Below, piece after piece: positions 34,601 to 46,372 of a stretch of DNA of 64,000 bases. Position 1 is the first letter of the stretch. Each line of letters opens with the position of its first letter. The stretch is taken from contig NC_068347.1 in assembly GCF_014633365.1 (NCBI RefSeq), positions 21,536,433 to 21,600,432 of the forward strand. Reading direction: 5' to 3'. Position numbers and translations under genes: made by a program. The notes beneath the pieces were generated by a model. It ran no database searches and was not told where the DNA came from. It was given only the letters and a program-made list of their open reading frames with translations. The stretch is from Diospyros lotus (lineage: Eukaryota; Streptophyta; Magnoliopsida; Ericales; Ebenaceae).

Positions 34601-37600
34601 TTAGCTTCTACTTTCACCTTCATCCATGCCACCCAAGGTGTCGTAAAGCGGCCGGTTCAACGTCTCCGGCAGGCAAAACGCCAGCAACCCTCCCACCAAC
34701 CCGCACAAACCAAACACCGCGAACTGCATCCACCCGCCCACCACTACCACGAAGGGCGTCAGAATCGCCCCCATCTGCGCCGCCTGCGTCGCGCATCCTA
34801 GCGCCGTGTTCCTCACCACCGTCGGAAACAGCTCCACCGTGTATATGAACAGCAAGTTGTAAGTTACGCCCATACCAAATATCCCCCAAAACCCACAGAC
34901 AATCCTCACCACCTTCCACGCCCCATTTCCTCCAACCAATCCCCCTATAATGCAGAAGAAACCGCTGAACCACTGCGTCCCGATTGCCAACGGCTTCCTT
35001 CCAATCTTATCCAGCAAGATTGCCGTCAACAAGAACGCCGGCATTTCGGCTACCGCGTTGAGGAACACATTGAGGTAGAGGTTGGTTTCCAGGTTGACGA
35101 CGTTTAAGCTCAAGCCGTAGTACACAACTGAACACAGGAAGTTAATGCCGACTGAAAGAAACAAACGAACCCGAGTTAGAGGAAACCGAATTACGTCAAT
35201 TACAGAGCCTGCGATCGCCTGTTTTTCTTGAGCATTTGCAGTGGTAGTGTTCTCGTTGGTTTCCTCTTCCAGGGCCAAGATTACCCCTTCAGGAAGGTGT
35301 TTCCCATTGGACTTGGCGATGCCCTGCATGGTTTTCATGGCGAGGTTGAGCTTGCCGCGGATGAGGTACCATCGAGGGGACTCCGAGAGGAATGGGACGA
35401 CGGCGATAAGGAAGAGAATGGAAGGGATTGACGACGCTATGTAGAGAGCTCTCCATGACTGAAAAATGTAGGCTATGCCGGAGAGCATGGCGATGCCGCA
35501 GGAGAAGAAGTAGAAGGTGGACATGCCGGCGGCGCCACGCTTGGTGGGGCCGACGGGCTCGGTGGCGAGGACGAAGGCGCAGAGGCCGACACCACCGGTG
35601 CTGAAGCCGGTGAGGAGGCGGAGCAGGGCGTAGGTCCAGAAATCTGGAGCCAGGGCCGTTAAGCAACCGAAGGCGGCGTTGAGAACGCATACTGCAATTA
35701 GGGATCCTTTTCTCCCCAGTTTGGAGTCTGAGAGATGTCCAAATATTCCAGCCCCTGATCTTCAACAACACAAACAAGTTATTTACGTCTCTGCAATTCA
35801 ATCCTCAATTCATCCCAACCTAAACATTTAGAAGTAGTTTATTCACTCATAGGGTTTGATTTTCATGACCTCAATGGTATTGTTTTTCTCCTTAATTTCA
35901 TAAAATGCTATTTCACAAGTATTATGCAATATTGCTCTTTTCACAGCATATATTGGTATTCGAGTATTTCTTTTTAAATGCTATGCAATGTATCCTTATT
36001 TTATCTCAATTTATCTTAATCTTCATTAAGCGTTCTCGTATCAGTCTTCATTGCATATATATAAATGTATTTAAATCTGTCCAGTTTCAATTTTCAATTG
36101 CAAGCATAGAGAATTCCTAATTTTTTTTTCTTGCATGTAATTAGCTTTTCATATATATATAAATGCGTTCTATAAGAATTGAAACTTAATCAAACAATAT
36201 CTTCTTGTTGCTAGGATTACCAGTTTTCTTATTCTCATCCTGAAATGATATTTTTCATTCATACATTTGTATAGTATGAAAATGATTTAATTTCATATTA
36301 AGTTGCTGCAACATTCTTATGTCATGAAAAGTATATTTCAAATTTCAAATTAGTTTTAAAGCACAATTACTTTTAAATATATCAAAAATTCCTAAAACAT
36401 TCAATTCATCCCCCTCTATGATGATCTTTCACATATTAAAGCATTGACGATAGAGCCAATATCCAAGCTAAGCCTGAGGTACTATGGGCCTTTTTCCATC
36501 ATAGCCAAATTGGGCAAAGTGGCATATAACCTTCAATTATTGAAGAATTTCTGAATTCATTCGGTATTTCATGTGTCACTACTGAAGAAGTATGTGGGAG
36601 GTCAGATGGTGAGTCCAAGCTTACCTACAAGTGCTGGGAGCAGTGAGTCTAAGGCAGAACCAACAGCTATCCTAGACAAGAGGGTCATTTACAAACAAAG
36701 AGCTCCCACAACCCAGGTGCTAGTAAAATGGTCCCATCTACACACAAATAACAATATTTGAGAATACTTTCCAGATTTGCTCAAGCAATTTCTTAAGGTA
36801 GCTAGTCTAGTTTGTATTTTTGAGGACAAGAAATTCCTTAAGGGGAAGGTAATTGTCACGTACTTCCTTAATGAATTGTATTTGGGAAATGAGGGCATAT
36901 AAGCCGGGTGCACATGCTTGGTCATAAGGTTATGTGTTTTGGCGGGAACGCTCTCACTTGAGTTGGGGAGATTAGAATAAATATGAATTGATCTCCCCCA
37001 ATAAAAGACATATTATCATTCTAGAATTCTCTCTCAAATTCTTTATTCTCTCTCTCATCTCTTATTTCTCTTTTCTCTTCCTACTAATTCTTTCTCTAAT
37101 TCTCTAGAATTCTCCATAGAATTCTTGAGGATTTCTTGTCAGGTCTCTAGCTAAGACCTAACAACAAATTGTGTGAAGATGAACGATGAACGATGAACGA
37201 TGAAAGAAGATGTGAAGAAGCTTTGTGTGACAGTCTTGTGGAGACGTGGACGCTATTGAGATTCAAAGTTGGGGTTCTGTAAGGGAAAACACAGTAACAT
37301 TTTAACAAAGAAAACATCAAATTTCCAACACAAATTTGAAAAATAGAATTTAGAAAAAAAATCAATTTGAATACATTTTCTAGTTTTCTATTCCTATAAA
37401 TTTTTTTTCTAAAAAACTATTCCAATTTTTTACAAGTAAAAAACCCTAAAATTCTGGTAACTACAACATCTTATCATTGTCATGCCAACTAGTTTAGGGT
37501 AAGACCCACTCCTTTTTAGTTCTGGCCAACACAACATCTTTTGAATGGGTTTCACTTTACGAGAGACGCAAACGGGGCCAGGGACACCCTTAAAATGGTG

Positions 37601-38592
37601 CTATATATGTGTGGAAAGAGAGAAGGAAGGGTTTCCAACCCTTCTGGATGGCCATGCAAAAAGGAAGTGACTTTCATCAATAATCAAGATGGGGTAATTA
37701 TAGAGGACTTATTTGGAGGTATGATATATATAATTAAAAATATATTAATATGAATTTTTTCTTTTTATGAATTAATTAATAGATATATTTTCTCGTACAA
37801 CCAACCTTCTGGAGAGCCCATAATCTGAAAGCGGACAGATAACTTAAGTTAACATTACTAAAATAGTAGTAGCTAGTAATTAATTAACAACATTTAATAT
37901 CAATCGAGGTTTCCATAGCTACTAGAAAACAAGTTGGGAATAAACTAATTAATATTTGCAAATGGCAAGAAAGAAACCTATTAAAATATAGAAGAAAGAG
38001 TATGAGACAATGATAATGATGGACTGTTGCCAGTTCCCTATCAATGTCAAGATATTCCCAGAATACTTTCCCGGAAAAAACTGAACCAGAATTAGAAGGG
38101 CATAGCAACAGAGAAAACCTAAATTAATGCTCGAAAATGGCGGAATAGCGAGAGAACACGGGAGAAAGTACCTATCATGCAGCCGCCGAAGAAGAGGGAT
38201 TGGACTAACCCAACCTTGTACTTCTGACCGCACACCAGGCCCCACTCCGCCACGGTTGAGCTGCTGTCGCCGCCGATCCACTCCCAGGAACCGGGTTCCA
38301 GGCCGCAGAAGCCGGCGGCGGAAGAGGAGGAACAGGCTGCGCCGACGCACCTCCAGGCGGGCTCCCGATCGGCAAATATCATGACCATGGTGTGGAAGGC
38401 CTCGAGAACCCAGGCCAGGCTCGTCAACACGAAATGCCTCAACTGCCATCGCCCAAACTCGCCACAGTGAGCCTGTAGCATGTCGTCTATGCAGAGCTTA
38501 TGCTTCTCGTCGTCGGGGAAGACTGTCTTCGCCGGGGGAATAAGCGGCATCCGGAGCTCGCCGGCGCTGAGATCCGGCGACGTCGTTTTCAT
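34601..38592 (-). CDS. OCT1: Organic cation/carnitine transporter, OCT1-like (MFS), two exons
   Basis: Exons 38592-38172 and 35754-34601 join in phase 1 to 524 residues. The soluble N-terminus (IDDMLQAHCGEFGRWQLRHF) precedes TM1 (FVLTSLAWVLEAFHTMVMIFA). The large extracellular loop is Cys-rich (WRCVGAACSSS, CGLEPGSWEW, LVCGQKY), as in the OCT family. Exon 2 has the MFS loop motif DSKLGRKGS, its second-half counterpart DKIGRKPL, the sugar-transporter-like ESPRWYLIRGK, YTVELFPTVVRNTALG and the terminal LPETLNRPLYDTLGG. Twelve membrane segments are expected. Family members are membrane transporters for organic cations and carnitine. The N-terminal wording favours the OCT1 branch over the OCT2-6 branch, from memory. 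No stop or frameshift is seen, and GT-AG splicing is intact. The intron carries a chromovirus fragment and a solo LTR sits next to the promoter. Confidence 0.88.
36450..36853 (+). pseudogene. Chromovirus (gypsy) integrase C-terminus with chromodomain, fragment
   Basis: A plus-strand fragment reads KLSLRYYGPFPIIAKLGKVA, YNLQL, FHVSLLKKYVG and then ILDKRVIYKQRAPTTQVLVKW before SHL, the typical integrase GPY/F-like end and chromodomain (ILDRR...QVLVKW). It has in-frame stops. The polypurine stretch AAGGGGAAGG follows, leading straight into an LTR. The rest of the element upstream is absent. Confidence 0.8.
36854..37163 (+). repeat. 3' LTR of the chromovirus fragment
   Basis: Starts TGTCACGTACTTCC right after the polypurine tract and probably ends GACCTAACA. 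It contains CT-rich sequence and two AGAATTCT motifs. About 310 bp; the right end is inferred only from the CA dinucleotide. Confidence 0.6.
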
Positions 38593-38670
38593 GTTTTTGT
38601 TTTTTCTGCTGAGCCAGTGGAAGCGGAATTTTTGAACTGCGAATTGGAAAAATCTGATCTTCGTTGGGCT

Positions 38671-38680
38671 TATTTATAGG
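38671..38680 (-). promoter_or_regulatory. TATA box of the transporter gene
   Basis: The minus strand reads CCTATAAATA, 79 bp before the ATG at 38592, an ideal plant core-promoter position. Confidence 0.7.
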
Positions 38681-38703
38681 AGTAATGTGCTAGCTAGCTA
38701 GCT

Positions 38704-38709
38704 CACGTG
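38704..38709. promoter_or_regulatory. G-box (CACGTG) near the transporter promoter
   Basis: CACGTG lies about 25 bp upstream of the TATA box and 42 bp from the end of the solo LTR. Known G-box binders are bZIP and bHLH factors; its use here is inference. Confidence 0.5.
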
Positions 38710-38750
38710 AAAATAATGATAGATTTTATATTCTTTAAGGGCAGCCTTTT

Positions 38751-39496
38751 TGTTAGGTTAATGTGTCTCAAATGGATTGCTTTATTTTATCCACGTGACA
38801 TTTAAATGTATATAGTATGTTCTAAAGTTGTTGTTAAGTGGGCTGAATTTTATGTGGGCCATACGTTTCATTCTTAATTGGGCCGTGTGTTTCTTAATGT
38901 GGGCTGAAAGCCCATATCTCTTGGCTCATGTGTTTATCTCTTACTGACCCGATTTTGCCTGCTGCTACATAAAGGCTTGTGTTGCCCTAATGTCATCGGA
39001 TCATCTTCTCCATCTTTTGCACTTCTGAAACCTTAATTGATACCTCTTTGAAGGGAGACACTTCTCTGGTGAATCCATTATTTGATTGATCGGCTTGTTG
39101 GTAAAATTTATTGGTAAGTGTTAGTATTACTTAATCTCTGTTGGAAATTGCCTGAGGTGTGAAGTATTGAAACTGATAAGAACGCAAATACTTGCCTTGA
39201 TCGCGAGATCAGGTTGAATAGATTATCTCTTGTTCTTGAAAGTGTATTTGTTTTCAGTTTGTATTCAATACCGTCATACTTATATATTGATCTTGATTTC
39301 TTTATTGTAAGTCGATGTAATCTCTTGTAATCGAAATCATTCATAGTGGATTGACTAGAGGCGGAGCCTCTGCCGTGAGTAGAATCTTTTGATCCGAACA
39401 CGTAACGCCTTGTGTTCTTGTGTTTTTTTTTTCTTTTCTCGATTTATGTTCAATTTTGTGGTTTGGTTGAGATTCAGGTTGCACGAAAAACCAACA
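38751..39496 (+). mobile_element. Solo copia-type LTR beside the transporter promoter
   Basis: 746 bp, starting TGTTAGG and ending CCAACA, flanked by a perfect 5-bp duplication CTTTT (38746-38750 and 39497-39501). Near its end it has the phrase CATAGTGGATTG and GCCGTGAGTAGAATC, typical of plant copia LTR R-U5 regions. No internal region is present. The LTR is oriented away from the minus-strand transporter gene. Confidence 0.85.
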
Positions 39497-39501
39497 CTTT
39501 T

Positions 39502-39824
39502 CATGTTTGCCAAACAATTAAGGGCTTCACTTCACTTTTCTTCTGTTCTCTTTTTCTTTTGAGAATCGCCACCACTACCCTTTCCTTTGTACACCATCAT
39601 TCCCTTCAATGTCATAATCAAATAACCATCGCAGAGCTACTGTATCCCACTCCCTCATTTCAATATTTTTTCTCGTCTTTTCTCTATCGTACCTAACTCG
39701 ACCCTGTCGTCACACCATGCTTGTATAGTACCATATTTTATAGATTGCTCATTCATCTTTTCCATTAATTTCTACCAAACCAAAAAAAAAAGATCTTTAC
39801 TAACCTCTAACTTTGAATTGTTTA
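39502..39824. other. Short intergenic spacer
   Basis: T- and C-rich, with an A-run near 39783. No gene or repeat recognised. Confidence 0.5.
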
Positions 39825-42800
39825 TGTTGGTTTTTGTGTTTCCTAATAAGGTCTAAGGCTATGACGATTTTTCAGCTGTGTTTTATCTTCATAGGCTTTG
39901 ACCCGAGATTGAAGAATCAAAATTCGTCACCATTTTTAGGTAGCCCATTTTAGAAGTCGGGCCACAAGCTCTATTCCCACTTTGAAGGAGAAATGGGCAT
40001 TGGCCCATTTGATCAAGTGGGAGAAGCCCACTTCCTTGGTCCATTACCCTCTTACTCTAGGCCCTCAATATAAAAAGGAACTTGTTCCCTTTTCTTGTTC
40101 CTATGTGGTGGCTGAACCCTAGTCTGTAATACCCAAGAATTTCAAAAAGACTTAAAGAGTAAATTATCTTGGGGTAAAAGTAAAATTTGCAGATAAATTG
40201 AGGATATAGAGTAATTTTTTATCGCCATGGATGACCGAATCGACTGTAGAGAGTGCGCTGAAACTGAGATGCCAAAGGAAAATGATACGACATTGATGAG
40301 CATTCTGAGATAGGATTTATGGTATCGAAAGAAATTGGATCAAGAACGATTTTCGGTATAACTAAAATGCAGCTGCGATTTAGGCTGTAAAACCGAATTA
40401 TTGTAAGGGACTTCCGGGAAGTCAACGAAAGCTTAAGGGGAATTCGATTTTTCATAAGGAACAACCCTTCAGTGGTTTCGGGATGAAACGATAGCCCGAT
40501 AAGGATACTAGGGCAGAATCGTCATTATCGAGTAATCTTAGATTATTAATTTTGCGTTTTGGATATTGAAATGCAGATTAATTGGCTGTTTGAGAGCATA
40601 GTTGCAATAAGAGAATTAATCGAGTGAAATTAAGAAGGAAATTGGGGTTTAATGTGTAATTTCCCTTAATTTAAAGTGTAATATATAGTTTTATACATAT
40701 ATATGTATATGCACGTGCTCTGTGTGTGGGGGATGGCAGCCATGCCTCTGCAACTTAGCCATGCCCTGTAACTCCAAATCTCCATGCCCTACAAGATTTA
40801 GAAAGATTTGCACTCAAGGAAAAATGGCAAAGGTAGGCGTGAGGCTGTGGTGTAAGCCTATAAATAGAGGAAGAGTTGAGAGATTGAGGGAAACAAGAAT
40901 GAAAATGAAAAAGGAAATGGAAGTCGAAGGCAGCAAGCTCGAGCGAGCAAGGTAGTAGCAGCAACCGCGAAGGAGCTAGAGGCTGGCTCGGCTAGCAAAG
41001 GCAGCGATGAGGTGCTCAGAAGTGATTAAGGTGCGGCCATGGCAGCCGTGAAGCTGCTGTTGTAGTAGCCATGGCAGTGCGCAACAGCAACTGGTCGGTG
41101 GTAAGGGCACACAGAAGAGGCTGGTGGCGGCGAGCGAAGGCCCAACCAGTGGCTGGCGAGGTCAAGCGGAAGCAGAAAAGTGGCAGCCATGCGCGGGCAA
41201 CATGGGCAGCGGGGCTGGCAGCGGTGGCTTACGGCGATTGTAGGAGGCCGGTGTAGTGGCCGACGAAGGCTCCAGCAACCAACAAGGGCGACGACAAGGC
41301 TGGTTGGCGCGCGGGCAGCAACAGTTAGTGCGCATTGTACGCAGGCACTAAAGGAAGAAGAAGATGAATAGGAGAAAAGTAAAGAATAAAAAATAAAAAA
41401 TAGAAGAAAAATAGAAAAAATGGGAAAAATTCCTGAAAAAATTTCGAATCATTCTAGGAATTTATTTGGGACTAGAGGAATATGCCAAGTCAAGTAAATT
41501 ATTCAGGCACGTGTTTCGAGGATATGACACGCATACCGAGGAAGCGTGAGAGGCTAAGTTAGGGTAAGTAAAATTTCTTAGAAAATTCCATAAATTCAGG
41601 AATATTATTTTATGAATTGTCATAGTGAAATATTTGAGAAATATTTAATTTGAATATATTGAGGAAAAATAGGAAGAAATAAAGAGAAAAATAAAGAAAA
41701 TGCAAGAAATTATGAAAAAAATAGGTTTTAATGCTTATTTAAACAAATATGATGATTATGGTGCTTTGAGTTTTAAGTTGAAGTGACTTGTGCAAATTTT
41801 GATGTTGGCATGCAAATCGAGACGATACACGTATTTCGAGGCAAGGCACGAATATTGAGTTAACCCGATAAACTTAAGAAGGTAAGTGGTTCAATCCAAA
41901 ACTCAATTTTAAGTAAATGATTTTATCATGTTGTCATACCTTGATGTGAATATATCATATAAATTGCATTTACATATATTGATGATGAAAAGAGCATACG
42001 TTCACGATGATATTATTGGTCATGCATCGCATGTTGGGTTTGAGACTAGGACTGACACCGCTGCTCTACCAAGGGTGCACCCATACATCTCGGCCGATGT
42101 AAGGGCTGTAAAAATGGAGAGTAGCAGTTGGGTGCGGTCAACTCAAATTGAAATGATATGTAAAAAGACATTTTGTATTTTGCATTCATGCATGAAATAT
42201 GTTTATTATTCTCTTACTTAGATGATTCATCATCTAACTTGGATTATGCCTCTGAAACATTCAACATTCTAGTCGAGACTTGCAACTTAGGCAAGGAGGT
42301 GATTAAGATATGACGGCACGGGGTGACATGTCCAATGGATTCAGCATGTGGTTCTGGTATTTTATTTGTTCATGAAGATCCGGATATGTTTCAGTTAAGT
42401 TTAGAAATGTCAATGTATGTTTGAGGTATCATTTGATTACACCTAAGATGTTTAGTTGTTACCTCGGGAATCGAGTCTCAATGTATTAAGGTTGTCCATG
42501 CATTAAAGCTGTTATAGGTATGATGTTAAACTATGGTACAGATTCTTATGTTATGATTAAAGTGAATGTACCATATCATGTTTCGATTATCGCTTCCGCA
42601 TTTGTAATGATATGTTAGTGGTTTTTCTTTGAAAAACGGTATTTGAGGTTTAAGAAATGTATAAAGGAAAGAGAATGTGTATTTATATGACGGCCCCAGC
42701 ATAGTGACGCCCTCTAGAAGGACGTGGCGTTACATAGTCTCTCCCCACTGTTTCCTTGCTTGGCCAATTGTCTCCTTTGTGGTTTCCTTTTGTGGCTAAT

Positions 42801-43306
42801 CTTCCATGGCTCCATTTCCATCTCAGTCCAATGCCTTTTTCCATGTTGAGAGGTCACATCTTTCCTTGGTGATCTTGGCCGATTTGTTGATGATGCGTGT
42901 GCCTTATTTAGGGGGTTTCGATCATCCTTCTCGGGATGATTTCTCTCCTAGCTTTGTGCTTTTAACCCACGGTCTTTGTGACCAATCTACCTTTTGTAGT
43001 AACCTACTGTGTGTGGTTGTGATCGTTTGGGTGAGAGAGGGTTTTGTTTGTGTTCAGCTAAGAGGTGTTGGGGTTTTCTGGGCTTACGGTTTGGAGTTTC
43101 GTTGTGGCTTGTGGTTCCTATTCGTTAGCGTTACCAAAGTGGTGAACGGTTCTTCCAAATTTGAACTTTGGAGCAGTCTTCGTGACTGCAATTGTTGTCA
43201 AAACAGGCAGTTTTTTACTTTCTATTCTTGCATTCTTTACTTTTGTTAAATCTGGTTCGATATTGGTTTTGCACTAACACTTTGTTTGGTAGTTTTTTCG
43301 CAACAA
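39825..43306 (+). repeat. 5' LTR of a copia element, split by a gypsy solo LTR
   Basis: Begins TGTTGGTTTTTGTG and ends CGCAACA, with TATA-like AATATAAAAAGG near 40069. After removal of the nested insertion and one target duplication it is about 867 bp. It is followed by a primer-binding site and a copia gag. The plus-strand frame at 42806-43249 is part of this LTR and is not a gene. Confidence 0.75.
40125..42734 (+). mobile_element. Solo LTR of a chromovirus, nested in a copia LTR
   Basis: 2610 bp, starting TGTAATACCC and ending GGACGTGGCGTTACA, flanked by a perfect 5-bp duplication TAGTC (40120-40124 and 42735-42739). It has a TATA-like CTATAAATAG at 40858-40867. Its start and end match the LTRs of the chromovirus at 52447-61963 in type though not closely throughout. 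A GC-rich stretch (40930-41340) explains the open frames there. Confidence 0.9.
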
Positions 43307-43308
43307 TT

Positions 43309-43320
43309 GGTATCAAAGCC
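43309..43320 (+). other. Primer-binding site of the copia element
   Basis: TGGTATCAAAGC, one base from the tRNA-Met complement, 2 bp after the LTR end CAACA. Confidence 0.8.
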
Positions 43321-44171
43321 TTATTTGGCTCCTAGGTAGTGCCTTGTTCGAATTAGATTTGAAAAGCCCCATCGTTTTTAGATTTGATTTCATGGTGAGT
43401 GATTTCCATATCAGATCTGATCTTGGTTCGATTATTCTTTACAAGTTGTGAGTTGGGTTAAAAGGACCCCAGATTCAGATCTAGCAAGTTGCTAGTCATC
43501 TTCCCAAGCAGCACGTGGCTGCTCATTCTCCTACCACCCAGCGGTGCGTGGACTTGTAGGAAGCAGCGCGTGGAGGTCGGGGTGCCCTTCGTCTATTCCA
43601 GATTTGATCCTGCATCATTCACAGATCTCAGTCCTGAGATCTGTACTGGTAATCTCTGTGGTTTAAATTCTGTGATTTTCTTTTCCAACAATTAACAGGT
43701 AATCGTGTGGGGATGGTCATTAGGTTTGGGGGTTATCCTGTGGTAGTAACCATTGCTTGTTGCTAAAATTGTGATTACCTGTGTTAATCTTTGTGATTAT
43801 TGAAATTACTAAGTGTTTGAAAAATTTGTTCCTAATTGGTCTTTGATTATTTGAGAATCTAATTCCTAAGTTTTTTTTTTTAAATTTTGTGTTTTTTTCT
43901 TTGAAGTCTTCTTAGGTTGCGTATCTAATTTCTTATACTCTTAGTGGGTATCCAATGTTTGTTTTGAAATTTTATGTGCGATTTACTTGTGGTTGTTTTA
44001 ATTGCTTAATGCTTTAAAAATTGTGCCTAGTAAATCAGTATTATCCTTGTTAAAAATTTGCCCCTTGACTGAATTTGTTTTGTGCATACCCATTGTTTAG
44101 GATACAGTGTGAAAAACTTAGTGTTTTATAAGTTGCACTACTTATTTGTGTCAAGCATATACTTAGTAAAT
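43321..44171 (+). other. Leader of the copia element
   Basis: 850 bp between primer site and gag ATG, T-rich with a GC-rich block near 43495-43590. No coding region recognised. Confidence 0.5.
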
Positions 44172-44580
44172 ATGACCACACATTTTGAAATGGGGGTTTT
44201 CAATGGGAAGAGTGATTTTTCTATTTGGCAACAAAAAATGAAAGAAATTTTAATTCAAAAAAAAGTATCAAAAGCTATAGATGACAAATATTCTGAAAAC
44301 ATAACAGCTGAACGAAAATTAGAAATGGATGAACTTGCCTATATTCTATAATTTTGCACATTTCTGACCCGATTTTAAGAAAAGTAAGAAAACTTGAGAC
44401 CACTAAAGAACTTTGAAAGAAATTGAAGAAATTATATGTTAAGAAATCTACTCCTAATAACCTTTATTTGCTTGAAAGTTTCTTTTCCTTCTTAATTTCA
44501 CAAGAAATTTCAAAAATTCATGAAGTCCTAGTTATTAATTTTTTCAATAAACTTAATTGTCCATGAGTTGAAAAGTTTTG
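44172..44580 (+). pseudogene. Copia gag fragment
   Basis: From ATG at 44172: MTTHFEMGVFNGKSDFSIWQ, then MKEILIQKKVSKAID and, after a frameshift near 44340, SIILHISDPILRKVRKLETT with KLKKLYVKKSTPNNLYLLES. This is the UBN2-type gag N-terminus of plant copia elements. A TGA replaces the expected Trp of ELW. Similarity fades after about 44580, and no zinc knuckle or pol follows. Confidence 0.8.
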
Positions 44581-46020
44581 AGCAGGTAAGTATATTTATA
44601 AGTCTTGCACCAAACTTACATATAGCTGCTCCAACTTAGAATTTTCATGACTTACATTTTGGAGAATTCTTATCATTCTTTGAGCATATGGTTTCGAATA
44701 CATTTTGGACAGCTTACCTTCTTCTATATTCATAGGTTGATTTCAATAAATTCAACCAAGAAGTTGAGAAAAAAGACCAAGATCAAACCAGTTATAGTTT
44801 AAATTTAATTAATTTAAAATCTTAAATCCTAAACTCTAAATTCTCCAAATTAATTGATTGAAAATTGAAAACACAAAAAATGTATACTAATACAATATGT
44901 AATAAACACAAAATAATTTATCATGAATCGTTGCCCTTCCAAAGGAGGAGGATCGGAAAGGCTAAGGGGGCAGTGGAACAATGTGGTCCTAAACACAGGT
45001 AGATATGTTTTTATAATAATTGAGAAAGGTTCATAATTAGACTTTATCCAATTTGATTTGTTAGAATATTATAGCCACGGCGGCCTCCCAATTCACACGT
45101 GTCTGTCTCTCCCGCTTTACCACTATCAAAATAAATTTCCCATCATTAAATATGTAAATTTCAAATTTAGTGGGTGAATTTTGTTAATTCTTTTTTATTT
45201 ATCTCTGTAATATTTTTAATACTCATTGGATAGATTTATAATTATAAGCAATCCTTGACTCAGATTTAATGTAATAATATATCATGTCATCTTGTAATGA
45301 TCCAATAACAAATTGCTATGCATTCGAATACCAAATATGTGGTAATTGGTGATTTTGATAAATTGAAATTTTGTTTCCCAGATTACTTAAATAAATGGTA
45401 ATTTGTTTTAAAATAGTGAGATCATATGAGTACCATAAGGTGATCATAACTACATTGAATATTTTTTTCTTTTTGTCATGTTATATAAAAAATAAAAAAA
45501 AAATGTTGTGATCATGAAATTTAGAAAAGAGTGTAATTAATAAAATAAATGTGTTGTAAGAGTTGTGGAAAAACATAACATGCAAAATTAAAGGATGAAG
45601 GGTACATATACATATCCATAGATTATTACTAATAATGAGTCAGATAAAAATAAAATGGGTACATCACTTGAAATAAAAAATCTTAAATTAAAATAAATAA
45701 ATAAAATCTCAAAGCAGGTAAAGTTTGGAATACGAGTAAATCCTTCTCCAAGAAGTTTAGGAGTATGACTAGGGCAGGGGAGATATGGGACCACCACGTG
45801 CTTATATAATATATATATAGAGAGAGAGCAACCACGTGGTTCTACATATATATATATAGGACCACGTGGTCCTAGACTTTATCCATTTTGATTTGTTAAA
45901 GGATAATACTACACTGCTGCCAATTTGAGTGACAATTTGGTTGATAACCTAGGTTAAAATTATACATATATTCCTAACACAATTACAAATCTACCCCTAG
46001 CAATATTAGCAAATCTCGTC
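44581..46020. other. AT-rich intergenic DNA with G-box palindromes
   Basis: No gene supported. An imperfect direct repeat (AGACTTTATCCA, then TTTGATTTGTTA) occurs near 45039 and 45875. The minus-strand frame at 45588-45797 has no domain. (AT)n and (GA)n tracts lie at 45803-45828. Confidence 0.45.
45795..45874. promoter_or_regulatory. Three CACGTG boxes, two inside perfect palindromes
   Basis: CACGTG occurs at 45795-45800, 45833-45838 and 45863-45868. The second lies in the 12-bp palindrome AACCACGTGGTT (45830-45841) and the third in the 18-bp palindrome TAGGACCACGTGGTCCTA (45857-45874). No gene start is recognised nearby, so any regulatory role is unproven. Confidence 0.6.
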
Positions 46021-46254
46021 CATGCCTTCCTCCCCGCCCCCTCTCTCTCCACCATTGTTGCCAACTTCTACAAGATGTGTGTTCTCTCTCTTTCTTAGAC
46101 GTCCCTTTTTTTGTCGAGATCTCCACCTCACCCCCCCTCTCTCTCACTGCGATATTGTTTTTGCCAAATTTTGCCAACCAGATTCCAGTGATGTTGACTG
46201 TTTTATCGTCTCTTTGGCCAGATTTCGATGACATTGCCTGGTTTGGATCTGACA

Positions 46255-46334
46255 TCTCCAGCGTGCGAACTCTCTCTCTCTCTCCCCCTCTCTCTCTTGT
46301 GAGAAGCCTTCACCTCCAATGTGCGAAGTCCCTA

Positions 46335-46372
<38 letters not shown>

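Larger units (their letters stand above)
35755..38171 (-). other. Intron of the transporter gene
   Basis: 2417 bp, donor GTACTT and acceptor CAG on the minus strand. It holds a chromovirus 3' fragment and LTR (about 36450-37163) and a short GAACGAT repeat near 37180-37203. The remainder is AT-rich with no feature seen. Confidence 0.75.

Noticed and set aside
35289..35801. 170-codon minus-strand open frame
   Set aside because: It overlaps the transporter exon in another frame; the correct frame gives a full MFS protein.
38119..38449. Other minus-strand frames at the transporter 5' end
   Set aside because: They run past the splice donor at 38171 or are out of frame. The spliced frame alone continues into the MFS domain.
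42806..43249. 147-codon open frame starting with a plausible ATG
   Set aside because: It lies inside the copia LTR ahead of the primer-binding site, has no domain and is just T-rich LTR sequence.
45588..45797. Minus-strand 69-codon frame after the G-box cluster
   Set aside because: No domain, weak composition and no splice partner seen. Kept only as possible promoter-adjacent DNA.
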